Shown in pieces: positions 43,701 through 56,800 of a stretch of 64,000 nt of DNA (position 1 is the stretch's first letter; each line of letters starts with the position of its first letter). Both the position numbers and the translations under genes were made by a program. This DNA comes from Fasciola hepatica (taxonomy: Eukaryota > Platyhelminthes > Trematoda > Plagiorchiida > Fasciolidae). A model generated the notes under the pieces. It saw only the letters and a program-made list of their open reading frames with translations, had not been told where the DNA came from and did not search any database. The stretch covers positions 1,192,501 through 1,256,500 of the forward strand of contig CANUEZ040000164.1 of the NCBI GenBank assembly GCA_948099385.1. The letters are read 5' to 3'.

Positions 43701-44009
43701 GAAGCAGCATCAATTAAGTTCGAGGTGTTCGCATTGAGGAAAAACCAACTACATAATAACACAACCTGTTTTCATCCACTTTTACACACAATGCTGTTGT
43801 AAACTTTCCGAATACTTGTCAACTTGCCACCGATAAATGCACTAAGCATGCAGATGTGTTTCCTGTTCTATTTGTAAGCGGTTCATCAAAACCGCTACTG
43901 TGACCACGTGCCTCTGAAGTCTTAGACTTTCAATGATCGCAGTCTAATGCAAATAGGTACACAAGCGGCTTAGCTTCACCCCCTCGAGACACTTTTCGCG
44001 GCAGTCTGC
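43701..44009. other. Non-coding, nothing recognised
   Basis: About 300 bp between a BEL LTR and an RTE-like fragment. No feature supported. Confidence 0.35.
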
Positions 44010-44270
44010 AGTATGTTCGAGGCCGTCATCCAGGACCCAAACTTCGTGCTTTTTCTGAGTTCGCCTTCAGAATGTTTTTAATCTGCGCCTATGCTGGGCT
44101 GCCGCAAATCGGTTTCTGGTCACGCTGGTGTGGGAATCGCTCTCGGTACTATAGCTGAGTCTGCTCTAATCGACTGGATCCTAGTCTACAGCAACTGTGT
44201 TATTTGCTCAGAGACTGCTCTCAAAGCTGGCTAAGGCCGCGAGGGCAGCCGTTGCCTTTTGCCGCCGCCT
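44010..44270 (+). mobile_element. Possible RTE endonuclease fragment
   Basis: Plus-strand reading gives FVLFLSSPSE, then HAGVGIALGTIAESALIDWI. This resembles the R-x-A-G-V-G-x-A stretch in RTE endonucleases of flukes. Frames break on both sides. The match rests on one short segment. Confidence 0.35.
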
Positions 44271-44789
44271 GCGCTCCCACTGGCCACTATCCGGACGGTT
44301 TCGAGTGTATATTCCACCGAAAAACTTCGAGAAGTTCTTCTAAAGGCACATAACAGAGACAGTGGTACAGGCTGTAGATTTGGACTCCAGGATGGGTCAC
44401 CTAGGTCTATAGAGGCGAATGCTTGGAAACCAAAAAGATGCTGACTATTAACCCACGGAAACCTGTGATTGATTGTTCCATCTACGCACAGACTATCTCC
44501 CGTTCTTGTCTAGCAGAAACTAGGGGCAGAGCTTCCGCCACAGTCGCCATCTACTGATCTGTAGCAGCCCACATTGTCTAGTTTCTATGAAAACGGTAAC
44601 CATAACCCACAGCTGGAACACTCTCCAGACTGCTGCTATCCTGATCTATTTCACATCACACTGGCCACTTGGGTAGCCATCAGCCAACTCGGAGTTGATC
44701 CCGGATTACCATACGGACTAAACTATTTGATCAATCGGACTGACAGTGGTTTAAACCTATGCTCATGCCTACTGACTTTATATGGAGCA
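44271..44789. other. Non-coding, nothing recognised
   Basis: Short open frames only. It may continue the RTE-like fragment, but I cannot align it. Confidence 0.3.
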
Positions 44790-45575
44790 CCAAGCTTGGT
44801 TGCATCTATGGCGAATGTCCTCAGAAGCATGTTTCTTCGAAGGCCCCGCTTTGAAAGCTCGATCTGTATCCATAAAAAATCATGCTTTTCAAAAGTACAC
44901 TGCATTCCTTGTGACGTTTTTTTGCTTTTATGTAGATTTCCATATGACATCGAAATTTCCTAAGCAAAAAGGTCTGTTTTGTCAACAAATTCGACTAACT
45001 TGCCTGTTTTACCAGGCTTCCTCAGCAATTAGTTATCCAACGTTGGATCAGTCTTATATATTCCACTGGTATCTCTGACTGCACGTTCACAACACCATGC
45101 GAACTTTATTTTCAACCGCGTCTTTTGGAAACTCTCCCACCCGGTTCCTCGTTATAGATCGTTTGATCATCCAGTTGGTATACCTTCGCATCCTTTTCTT
45201 GACGTTCTGACCGGTCGCAGCCAGTTTTTAGCACGTATAAGGCACCTTGTGAATTATTCCTGTCTCAACTCGCTATCTATTTTGTGCCCTCCGAGGCCCG
45301 TTGCTTTGTTGATCCTTGCGATCACTGCACTTTTCAACATATTCCATGATCGCTTTTACCAGCATTCCCACTTTTGTCCAACTATCTGCAAAGCCCTCCC
45401 GCGTTAACCCTGCCCACTTTAGTCCACTCAAACACTGCTCAGCTTTATTGATTTATTTCTACCCGGGGTGCTTCTTAAACTTCAAAATAGTAAAAACCCC
45501 ACATTTTTAAGTGCTGCTGTATTCACTAATCTTTCCTTGTACGTTTATCTTGACCACAGTCAAGAAATATACCTT
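44790..45575 (+). repeat. Unclassified interspersed repeat, copy 1
   Basis: Direct repeat of 47020-47655. Matching blocks: CATGCTTTTCAAA, TTTCCATATGACATCGAAAT, TTGGATCAGT...TTCCACTGGTATCTCTGACTGCA, CACTTTAGTCCACTCAAACACT, CTGCTGTATTCACTAATCTTT and TTGACCACAGTCAAGAAATA at the end. It has no coding potential that I recognise. Confidence 0.8.
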
Positions 45576-47019
45576 AATGATCATTATCATTGAAAATCTG
45601 CCGTCGACGAATGGAAGTAAACCGTTTCTGCTGGTGGTTGGTCCCAGAGTGGTGTCATTATGAGCTTCCTTCTCAGCTGAGTGTATGTAAACACTATGAG
45701 TCGTGTGGCAGCTGGCAGAAAACTTGAGGAGCTATAAAGGCGGCGAATACCCCATCTTATGGGTTGAGCTCTTGGCGTGCAGCCGCTCTTTGGATCTCAC
45801 CGTGTTTTCCGGACTTGCTAAACAGCCGCCGAAATATCCCTCCCCGAAGAGAAAGCCGCGGTGACAGCGTACAATTGTACAGAAGTTTGATTAGCAGCTT
45901 GCATAGAGCCCAAGGGATTCATAGTTTCGTAGGCCCGGGCGAAACGAAGCAAGATGCTGCCTATAACAATGTACAGTTGCTTTTGAAACTCAGTAAACCA
46001 CAGGGACCAATAAACCCGTGGTGGGAGACATGACCTGCGAGGTAATCGGCCAACCACCCACCTGCTGCAGCTGCGCGGGAACAGATAGGCCGAGATCTTT
46101 GAGGAGTGATTTAACTAACATTTGGCTTCGGTACCTCATTTTATAGTCCATTTGAACGGACTCATGCTCCACGAACTGTCTGTATGGTCTTACTCACTGA
46201 AGGAATCGATCGTGCACACTAATTGTTGGGGAGCTGTAAAGCCTTCGGCCCCCGTCAATAATGGGGGCATATACCCCTCTAAAGCTATTATCGGTCTTTA
46301 CCGATATCTGGTTCCCCAAATGCGTACTATCAAAGCTAGAATCAGGTATCCATCATCCTTTGTTGTGTCAAAGCTGCTGCCTTCAGTAATTCTTTATATA
46401 TTCTCCCACTGGGTGAACTTCAGGTCTTCGGGGAACAGTCCGGTTTTCGTCCCGATTGCGGGTGCACCGACTACAACTTTACCATTCGTCAGACTCTTTA
46501 GCCCCACCAAGCATACCTTAAACCGACCGCAAATATTTTCTTGGATATTCTAGCATCGTTTGATTCCGTTGAAAAGGCTGCCCTCTGGAACGGCTTTATC
46601 TGACATGGGGGCGTGATATGTCGACAAAGTAATAGTTTTGAGGGAAGGATCCGACCAATTTAGGTAGGAAAAGGATATGACTGGACCGCTTTTGAATAAA
46701 CCATAGTGACAACTGTCTACGCGGTAAACACGAGTCAGTTTCCATTTTATCACTGCAGCTGTAAGGAACCGGCGGGAAGGAACCGGCTTGTTGGAAAAAG
46801 CTTCGTCTCAGGCTACAGAAGATACAGCCTATGCGGGATGACGCAGAAGTGATGAAGGATGCATTTTCAAGTTCAATGAATGAAGGAAACAGGTATAAAG
46901 CAAAATGGCGCAACCAAGGTCTTTATGAAACAGAATACCCGCCATCTGCAGCCAACCAGAATTTGGCTAATAGTTTATTGTCACACATACAAAAACATTT
47001 TTTTCTTTACACTCTTCCC
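45576..47019. other. Non-coding between the two repeat copies
   Basis: Open frames up to 143 codons exist (46122-46553), without recognisable domains. No RNA gene seen. Confidence 0.35.
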
Positions 47020-47655
47020 ACTTCTGCCGAGCCACATCTGTAGCGCTTGTCTCCACTAATCTGTTTCTTTGACGGCTCTTCTTTGGAAGTCCGTTATGCT
47101 TCCATACACCATTCATGCTCTTCAAACTTTCACTGAAATCATTGTGAAGCTTTTCGCCTTCATGTGAATTTCCACATGACACTGAAATCACCTGCACAAA
47201 AAGACTGTTTTATTATCACCTTTAACTCACTCGCGTTTATTTCACATGCTTTCCCTACAATTAGCTACCCAATGCTGGATCAGTGTTCAATATTTCGCTG
47301 GTATCTGTGACTGCATGTTGAGAGCCCCATGCGTACTTTACTTTTAGTATTGTTCTGTGGCATCTCTTCCGCCCGGTTACTTGTTAGTGACCGACCGATT
47401 ATCGCTCACGTCAGCAATCCCACGTATGTCCAGCTATTCACACGGCCTTCAACGAATTCGAAACCGATTCGCAATTCCCGCTCCAACCATTACCACTTTA
47501 GTTCACTCAAACACTACATGAACCTACTGTAGTATTTCGGTTGCTGTGTGATTCATAAATTTATAAACTGTAAATACCTCACATTGACATGTACTGCTGT
47601 ATTCTCTGATCTTTATTTGTGCATGTGTATTGACCACAGTCAAGAAATATACAAT
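47020..47655 (+). repeat. Unclassified interspersed repeat, copy 2
   Basis: Partner of 44790-45575, shorter by about 150 bp through internal deletions. It ends with the same TTGACCACAGTCAAGAAATA block. Confidence 0.8.
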
Positions 47656-48869
47656 GTTCAATATTCAACATTCAAAAAGATCCAGGATACTATGAACAAG
47701 ATGAAATGGTTACCGGGGATAACGGTTATCGTCCAGTGATGTGAATCCGAGGCTGGCAGAAGAAGAATGGAGCCCCTAGCTATCAAGAGTGAACTTCAAA
47801 TTGGGATGCCGTCGAGGAGGAAAAAATATTGAAACCGAGAAGAAGGTAAAGGTTTTCGCCTGGAGTGGGCCTAACTGTTCTTAAAATGATAAATATATTA
47901 TTTTGTCAAGTTTCCTGGGGCTTTTCTGGATCCGAACTGTACACTTCATGCGAGTATTCTGGGTGGGCTCGTCCACCATGCAAAGAGACTTCAGGAGGAG
48001 GGGCTTCGCAGGCCCTATCTTGGGATAGTTTCCGCTGCACTGCTGTTGAGCACTCGAAATCGGAAAAGTAAGGTCTCGGCCAGGTATAATATATCAGAGG
48101 GTGACTGTCGTAGGCAATGCACGTTATCTTGTGAGTATAGTCTCCCTTCGGGGTAAGAGTTGTGTTGCCAAGGCAGAAGGACTATCCATCACTGGGCTAA
48201 GTGAACTGCCGAAGCTAGCCAGCCACACCAGCCGAAAACCGTGGGCTTTGGTTACTAATGCAATAATAGATGGTGCGTGGTCGGATTTCATACGGGCTCG
48301 GATTGAGACGCCAATGGAGGAAGATCTACAGGGGACTCCGGTCAGTCCAAATGGAAGCTGTCGGAGGAGATTTTGTGCCTTTCGGTTAGATTGCGATCAC
48401 CTTAGCCAGCAGATGAAGGGCTACGATGAAGGCTTGGCCGACAAGAGTCGGACAGTATGAAAAATGGCTTCCTGTCGTCTGGGGTTCATATACAAGCTTT
48501 GCGATGGATAAAACAGCATCCGGTGGGATCTGAAATGGAAGAGATTGCTGCAGTCTGGAAGACACTCCAACTTAGAATTATGATAAACATTTTAAAGGTG
48601 GATTAGCGTAGGTGGGATTTGATTATAGAGGGGGAAGGGCTTGTTCAGCTTGGGTATGTGGAAAGCTAGTAAGCTATCGCCCGACCTCAGCACAAACGGA
48701 GGAACCAGTGATATAATTGGCCAACAGAGAGCGCAGCTTTGCTGTATTTACTGGTCGAATGCTACTGACCGATCTCCGGTGTTTGTTCGAAGTAGGTTGC
48801 TAGCAGCTTGGGCTATAACCTGAAGAGTGGGTTAGGGGCATCTACGAGTAAAACGTCTTCTTCTTACGG
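47656..48869. other. Non-coding, nothing recognised
   Basis: A 119-codon frame at 48101-48460 has no recognisable domain. Confidence 0.3.
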
Positions 48870-49055
48870 AAGAGAGGAAAGACAGTCATGTAGGAATGGG
48901 AAGTATGAACGGTTTTCCTCGTGCTCATTTTTTGTGGACATTATTGAGGCAGGTTTATGTTGTCTGTTACCTCGACGAGCTATCCAGGTCAATGAGCTAA
49001 ACGTCGAGGCTACGGTGGTGATTGTATTTGGCAGAAGGCAGCTAGTATGTACTAA
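48870..49055 (+). repeat. Diverged direct repeat, copy 1
   Basis: It resembles 49230-49405 about 355 bp downstream: GATGAACGGTTTTCC or its variant, then a GACGAGCTATCCAGGTCAATG / GACCTGCCATCCGGATCAATG block, then GGTGGTGATTGTA / TATGGTGATTGTTG. It is probably a degenerate tandem duplication. Confidence 0.55.
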
Positions 49056-49229
49056 GAACCCAAATAACAGTTTATTGGGCTGGTCTGAGCCACACATTAC
49101 AGGTGCTACCGTGCGGTATTTACAGGTCTGGTTCTGCCGGCTGGAGTCAGGTTTTGGTTGCCGTATGGGTACGGTTGCAAACTTAGGCCGGGCTTAGATG
49201 CAAGGATATCGAGAGGGCCGTACTCTACC

Positions 49230-49405
49230 AAGGATGACGAAAGATGAAAAAGTGTGAACGGAAAAGATGAACGGTTTTCCCCGCTTTCTTTAGTTTCATT
49301 TCCCGGACTTCACTGTGGCCAAGGTGTTTTAGTCAGATGCTTCGACCTGCCATCCGGATCAATGGATTTAAAGTCCAGAGTATGGTGATTGTTGTAAAGG
49401 ACGTT
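49230..49405 (+). repeat. Diverged direct repeat, copy 2
   Basis: Partner of 48870-49055. Confidence 0.55.
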
Positions 49406-51259
49406 GACATACATGCTGGGTGTGCATAAGTGTATGGTGCGGCTGAAAGTCAAAGCCGGAGTTGGATAGGCGTGTGTGGAGATTCCAGTAAGCTGTAACT
49501 ACACCTAGCCTGGTGCATAAAAACGGAAGCCAGCGGAACAAGCGAGGTCTATATGGGGTGTCTCCTTTCGAAGGATCAGGTTTGAGCAGGTGGGAAACAT
49601 TCCCATACAGGAAGGTTGCCCATATCCTTTACAGCCTGATATCGGTGATGTTTAGAGGTCAAATAGATCCCGCTGGGTCTTTATTGTTTTCCACCTCTTC
49701 TTTTTAAGTTTTCTTGTTTTCTGATGGCGAAATGGTTGAGCTCAGATAGGAACGTCCCACAAGCCCTCGGCCTGACGGTAAATTTATGCTTATTAGTCCT
49801 ATTTCGTAACTGCTGGGAATGATTTGCTTTTGCCAAACCCGGAACAAGTTATGGTACGGCCGCCGTTCACATCAGGGGTTTCGCTAGTTTGGGCTGAGAA
49901 ATGCAGAGTGGGACTAAGCAGGCACACGGAGTAGGGGGGAGATGTTGTAAACACATGTCAGCATATGTTCGTTAGTCTTATAAGACGTCAGACCATGCCT
50001 AGGACTGTCTGAAGCCAATCCAGGTTGCCTGGTGTAAATGAGCCTGGCTGTACTTTTGGGATATAGCATGGCGCATAAGAGGGAAGATGGTAGTTGCCGG
50101 TGGACGGCAGATTCACAAATGAGAAGAGAGAACCCACCAGCTAGTAGCTATCAGAGGACAAGCATTTGGGATGGGATTTTGGAGCGGGATGATTAAAGAA
50201 AGTGAAGTGAGGCTGGACATAAAACCCGGGTAGGTGGAGGTGACCAAAATCATTGGGAAAAGAATAAAAAGATTAAGTAAAGTATTGGACGACGGAAATT
50301 AGTGTCCTAGGCTCCAAAATCACAAATTTGCCTCATGATACTGAGAGACATCAAAGGCTAAAAACCCTGGGCTGGTTGGCAGAAGAAGAACATGAATATC
50401 GTCTAGAATTTAGAGAACCGGAAAGCTTTAAATATTTATAGTCAAAAAAGACAACAAACAGTAACCAATATAAAGCAGATTACATGCAATACAACGTGAA
50501 GGAAAATAGTTGACCTGAAGTTTGTCATTAAGGTAGTATTAAACTTTCTAGAACAGGTACTTTATTCCTGTTTTTGAAACTTTTTTCGTAGGCCAGCTCT
50601 TTATTGAAACTCCGGCTTGTAAGAATGATCACATTAGAAACGGCCAAGAAGTGGTCCAGCCAGCCATTGAACTGAGAGATACAGAGAAGCTCGTGGGTGT
50701 CTATCAGGAGCTTATCCTATAAATGTTTTGTAAGGAAGAAGCTATATCTCAAAGCTAACACTGCTCTGGGAATAGAGAGCCACAGTGAGCAATGGCACGG
50801 GGCATAATTCGTGAAGAGAGTGAGGGGAATGTGTTTGGTACATGGGAGGGCCATGCGGTAGTATAGCTTAAACTGCAGGCATGCAAGCCGGGGGGTGCTC
50901 GACAAAGACAAGAGCTATGAATGACGTGCTTTACCAGATTCTGGTGTGCGGAAGTAAGGCATGACCGGACGGGAAAAGATGGCTCACAGCTAGCTTCAGT
51001 TCTCGGTAGACTGAGGTCGAGTTGTCCACACCAAATTGGCTTTCAATTTTGGTCAGACGAAATTTCGGTCTGGCTGTTAACTTCGTTCGGATAGATCCCA
51101 AATATGCCAGAGTTTCCTGCCAGGTCGCTGAGGGTGAGCTGAGAACTGCCTGTGGAGTAGCATGAGTTTTGTTTCTGTTGCTACAAGTCACAGGGCGCTC
51201 ACTGGCAAAGCAGGGAGAATGATCCGCGGCAACCGCTTGCGGGGGTGCTGAGAAAGTCT
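49406..51259. other. Non-coding, nothing recognised
   Basis: Purine-rich on the + strand. No supported gene, RNA or transposon domain. Confidence 0.35.
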
Positions 51260-52370
51260 TCACTGTTTTGATAAAACAATAAAACCTTGTGTACTGTACA
51301 TTGAGAAGGAGATGGCAGGGTACGCGAAAAGGATAAGGTGAAGTACAAGCACTAAATCATCACACTCCAGGCTGAGTAAATGCGCTTGGCTCAGCGTCAT
51401 CTTATTCTCAAGTTGGAAGTGGTGTGTGTCAAGGCTGCCCACCCCCACCCTTGCAGTCCAATTTGGCGATCGAAGACATTCAAAAGAAGATACAAGAAAG
51501 TCACACTAACGAAGGCTTTGTGCTCCCATCTGATAACAGGCTTTTAGACTTAGGCTACGCAGATGGCATCACTTTGGTTTGCGACGATGCTTCTGTGGCA
51601 CAGGGCTTTCTAGACAACTTCGTGTTGTCTATATTGCTGTAGGGAATGTGATTTCCACCCTCCAAGTGTAAAGTTCTCCTGCAAGACTGGCAAGAATCCA
51701 TTCTCACACTCATCCTCGGTAAAGAAAGGATGGAAATAGTTGGAAGGGTTTTTACTTGCGAAGTTGATAGCCTTCGATGGATGGATTGGAGACCATGTGG
51801 ACAGCCTAATAGCGAAGCTTCAAGCGCAGTTCTTCAATTTACTCCACCTGCGGAGGTGTGACACCTCTCTGCGATTGGGGGGGGGTATACAACAGTGCCG
51901 TGCCAAGTGCACTCTTAATACCCCTGTGAGAACTGGCCTGTCCGAGCTGTCGATGTCCATCCGTTGTCTGTGTTCGACTATCAATGCCTGACTACCCAGC
52001 CCTTTTGGCGATAACTGAGAATAATCGTTCCAGACTGCAAACGAATACCCACGGGGCCTGGTGTGCAGCGTACCGCATCACTTCTTCGACTTCGTTGGCT
52101 GAAGCAAGTGCTACGTATGCCGCCTCGTCAACTTCCCCTTCGCACTCCATTCTGCGAGCCTGAGGTAGGCTGGAAACTACAACATGGAGACCAAGCCTTT
52201 ACAGAGCACTAGTCCGTCCGAGTGGTAACATCAAGTATTAGTTCCGCCGGTGCCTCGAACATGCATGGTTATGACCTCGAGATCCACTGCACCGCTGGCT
52301 GGAGACTTAGTAGGATATACCTCAATGTCGTGGGCATTGCCGGTTATGCTGTGACAGCCTGTGTTCGAAC
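51260..52370 (+). mobile_element. RTE-type LINE fragment (RT palm to C-terminus), degenerate
   Basis: The plus strand reads SGVCQGCPPPPLQSNLAIED (the G-V-R-Q-G-C-P-L-S-P box), then LDLGYADGITLVCDD at the catalytic site, PPSKCKVLLQDWQESI, then after several frame changes LRWLKQVLRMPPRQLP, TPFCEPEVGW, and SMSWALPVML near 52340. The catalytic box is YADG rather than YADD, so it is inactive. The region upstream of the palm is missing. It is a different copy from the one at 7930-9275. Confidence 0.85.
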
Positions 52371-53524
52371 TCCCGTGGAGCATTCCCTTTGATTCTCCAT
52401 CCTTACATTTCTGTTTCCTGCGTGCCCATGAAACCCTCCCTCCGTAGAAAGTGCTGGGTTACAGCGGAATATACGTGTTTATGTGTATGTCGGCGAAAAT
52501 TTGAACGAAGTACAAAAATGTGGTCACATGGGAATTTGGTGTCTGAGTGCAAAATAATCCCGTATCTCAGTGATATTTTAAACCTGGTAATGTTGGCGGC
52601 AAAACGAATACCCCCGGGAGCATGCATGGGCTGAATTAATTATGGTTACAAACTGGAATCACACTCGGGGAAAGTAACTCGGGCAGATTTTTCATATGAT
52701 TAGGGCGAGGCTCATAGAACCTTAACCAACACGGGGGGGAGTTATTGTCAGCCGTGGTGCAAATGAAGATCCTAGGCGTGTTGGTACTTTTTCTACTGAG
52801 GGTTTGCTATCTCGACACAATGCGCATCGCTCTCGGTCCGAATTGCGCAAGCAGCCCGTTGAATCATTCTGCTGCGTAACTAGCTTTCTTCTGCCTGGTT
52901 CCTGCGGAGGCATGCATATACAAACTTTAGTTCGCCACTCCCATCGTCAAAGTCCACTCATGGAAAGACAGAATAGAGCGGCAAAAAGCAATTGCTATTC
53001 ACACCAACCCTCCAACCAATCGGACTTATGATAAACCTTGATCCAACCTAACCGATCATATCCACGCACTAAGCTGGTTAATCAATTAAAACCTCACGTG
53101 TCCAAAAAGGTTGCTGTCATGGCGGGCGTATCAGGCTGGGTTCTTTTTTGGTCTTGTTGGGTCGGTTATTCAAGGTCCGCCGGGTTGTTTCGACCACATG
53201 CGGCGGCGGTGCGGTAATCGGTTGACTTGGCTTCGTACATTCAAAAATATTACTAACTTGGCTTCAAAGAGGTTCTCACTACGGCTTACCACCTCCTCTT
53301 TTGAGGCGGCACTTACACCTTGAGCTCCTGGGTTCAATTGCAGTACCTGAAGTTTCCCTATGGAAAAAGATCATCTCCGGGGCGGAGGTTATTTTTCCAA
53401 GTCTGCGGTCGCGAATGGCGGGCTAGGCATGCTGATTGTTTGACTATTCCTACCGAGCTTGATCTTCAGGCAAACGAAATCTCCCAAGAAGCAGTTCGTG
53501 CCTAGAAGGGGTCGACGGAAGTAC
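52371..53524. other. Non-coding, nothing recognised
   Basis: A GGGTTCAATTGC B-box-like site near 53330 hints at another tRNA-derived repeat, without a convincing A box. No gene supported. Confidence 0.3.
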
Positions 53525-53895
53525 TGTAATACACCTTTGAGAAATACGTAGCCAAATTCGAAACGAATCCCGAAATCAGAACACCATTGTCCGTGAAATT
53601 CTACAATACTTGATTATCAAATAAACAATTACCATTAAACTGATACAAACCTCAATTAGGTGATCAAATGGGCTCCGGAAACGGGAACCGAATTGCAGTG
53701 CGCGAGAAAGGAGCACGTGAGTTACGCAGGTCCAAGATAGGGTATGACAGTAGCAATTTGGACACCAGCAAACAACGGTTTGTTCATGAGAACATACGGT
53801 GCATAAAAGCAAGCAAATACTGTATATGAGAGAGTGATGTCAGGGAAACATGAAGCTGCAGTGCTTCTGGAGGGGTTTTAAGGCCCGCTCTCACA
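53525..53895 (-). repeat. Solo BEL LTR, subfamily 2
   Basis: 371 bp. On the minus strand it starts TGTGAGAGCGGGCC and ends CAAAGGTGTATTACA. Close to the copy at 43325-43700, and co-linear with the LTR of the full-length BEL. Flanks AGTAC (left) and GTTAC (right) agree at four of five positions and may be the target duplication. No coding part is attached. Confidence 0.88.
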
Positions 53896-56800
53896 GTTAC
53901 TGACAAACAGGGAACTCAGTATTCAGTGGGTGTTAACTGTCATGGAAGGAATTCTGTGCAAAAGCAACGGTTTCTGTCATGGGGTTAATGCACAGCTTCA
54001 AGATTAGATTATTTAAGGCCACATCAGAAGCAAGCCTAGTGATGTGTGAGCCTCTGGAACGATGACAAGTCTCGTTTTGGGAGCCCCGAGAAATCGACAG
54101 CGGGACGGCGAAGTATGACAGATAATGTGCGCTTTCTTACGAAGCTTAGATAAGAGACTGTTTAGCTCTCAATTGCTACGGCTTCACTGCCCGACTCGTC
54201 AACTGACACAGTTTTCTTGCTGTGATTTCAAAGTGTAAATACCGATGTAGGTTATGCTACTAAGCAAAACCAAATAGTTTTACTTTGTTTTTACGAGCAA
54301 GGGGAGTAATATCACTCGTGGACTTGTCTCAGTGAACCGGAAAGTATAGGTGTAAGAAGAACATTCTTGACATATGACGCTCTTTAGCAAAACACCAGGT
54401 CAGAAAAGTCCTGAAAACGTGTAATATCTACACTATAATCTTTAATGTCTGATCTGTTCGAGATAATGCTAGCGAAAATCTGGTCACCAGCACACGTGAA
54501 GAAACAAGCTAGCTGGGAGACAGTAAAATTACTAACGTATATCGGAGACAAATACAGGTAAACAGAAGCACCTTGACGTGCACCGGCACTGGTGGGAGTA
54601 AGCTTGCAGAGCTTTCTGCCCATTATGGTTCCTTCTGTTCTTCCAGAGAAATGGGGTTCCAACCAATTTAGTAATCATGCATGTGGCCGAAAGGTTCTGC
54701 TTTTCGAGAAGTCAACTTGGTGTACTGCCAAATGGCGACTCGTAGCCAAAACGGGCACTTGTATTGGACCTGCCAGAATCGTTGAGGGATTGGACAAGGT
54801 GGCACAAAATAATTTAATTTATGTCAGGCCGAATATATTAACGACAACAAGAAGAAAAAACTATGGTAGGCATATCCTATTTGGGTCACTTCCGTGGAAT
54901 TATTCAAAAACCATAAATGGAACGAGAAAAAACCGTAGAGTACCTACGGCGAGTATTCCAAAGGGGCTTGAGTGCAAAGACTGCACTCTAGCGCGCACCA
55001 CGGAAGTGTATCGAAACTGACGCTTGTGGTTGCCGCTTGTGAGAAACTTATAATCAAAGAAGTCATAGGCAAGGGGTGATAGGCTGATCGCTATAAAACG
55101 GGCGCTGCTGCACCATATGTGGAGGGCATGGGTTTGTATGCACATAGTAACCCACCAGTTGGGCTTCTCGCGAAGTTCTGGAGAAGCCGGTTCACATAGC
55201 TTGCCGCAAGTTCCAGGGCTTACAAAGGTAGCTCCATTGGTGTCTATTATTCCGGTTGTGTCTAGCTGCAAGATGTTCTAGTCATAAGAATAATTATAAC
55301 AAGAATCCAGGAGTCTGGAAAGGATGGTTCCAGTGAATCGTTGGTTACCGAAGTCATCAGATAACTTAGAGGGCTGGCTCAGTGTCCGGGCGCTTCTTCT
55401 GGTAGGCCTCCTAGACCATTTGATCTGTATACCCCTGTTGATCCGGGCAGCCTAAGAGCCTCTGCGGTTGATACCTCTTGAAATTCAGACAAAGTGGGCA
55501 ATGGTTTGGAAGGACATATGCCTTCAAGACTAGGCCCTGCCTTAGGTGCCATATCTGTAACTGAGTGTTCAACTGAAGACGGAAACATAAGTGAATACCT
55601 GGTCATCATCATAGGCTCCACTCTCAGTAGAGATGAAGAACACGGGAAGAACGGTTGCAGTGCATGTAATACGAGAAATGAAACATGGACAGTGAGATAC
55701 CAGACTAACTCAACCATCGAGTTTCCCCTCTCCAGGGCTACTGATGACTTCAAAATTGGCAAAACGTCTCCTTGTTTGACCCTCCTGACCAGTATTTGTC
55801 ATCTCCGGGCTATCGACTGGAGCACCTGCAGCAGATCAACAGTAAAGAATCAGCCAGTTCAAAATCCCACCAATGTGGCCGCCCTCGGATATATAACTTG
55901 CGGCGGAGCAGTTCAGAGAGAGTTCAGGCAACCGCTCGTCAGATGACGGGTTAGATCACGTCATATCAGATCCGATCAAATCGGGTCACACTTCGTGGCT
56001 GCATATGCCAACTTTGTATCCAGCTTCTTCCGTTGAGGGCCACAGAGATCCTCAGGTGACGCGAAAGACATATGAAACATGGCTTTCTTTCCAGTGGTCA
56101 CGGCAATACCGTACATTTCCCATTCGTTAACCAACCATCTCCTTTCTCCTCAAAACAGGTCCTTGAAAGGAAAAAAACAACCTCAGACTCCACTGAGGGA
56201 TGAGAAATGGGAGTATTACAAGCAGATTGCGCCCAGTTTGAGACTTTGAAGCACACATTCCTTGGATCTTTCTCCAAAGCCCAGAAGATGCTTGCATGGA
56301 TGATACCGATGGCTTTCCGTCTTTCAGCTGCATTTACAGGCAAGGTGGGGATGTGCTACCGAACCTGGAAGAAACGAGACTACAAGTGGGACAACGAAAC
56401 ACCAGAGCAAGAAACTCAACCATTGGAAAACGAGTTGCAGGCAGCAGCGATGATATTTTGAGTGAAACTGAAGTCCTACTTAGTTAAGATGTCAGATACA
56501 GAACACTTCAAGGCACTTGGACTCTAACTGCGAAGCAACACAAACCAGTTTCGGCCACATATTCCTTTCGATTTCTATGCAGGTGGAGGACCGATTACGC
56601 TTTGGGTGAACACACGTAATATAGTACGCATAAAATTGACGGTGTCATAATTCCGTGTACCCCGACAATACGAGATCTTGGACTGCAAACTTATTTTAAA
56701 TTCAATTTCTCTGAACATAGTTCCCTTATGGCCCCATCGGAGAGCAAGTACAAAGGTTTGCTGCAAAGGAACTTTTCTTTCTTGAACTGTAGGTCATAGA

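Noticed and set aside
54592..55020. 142-codon frame as a gene
   Set aside because: No recognisable domain, overlapping frames on the other strand, and no splice or poly(A) context.
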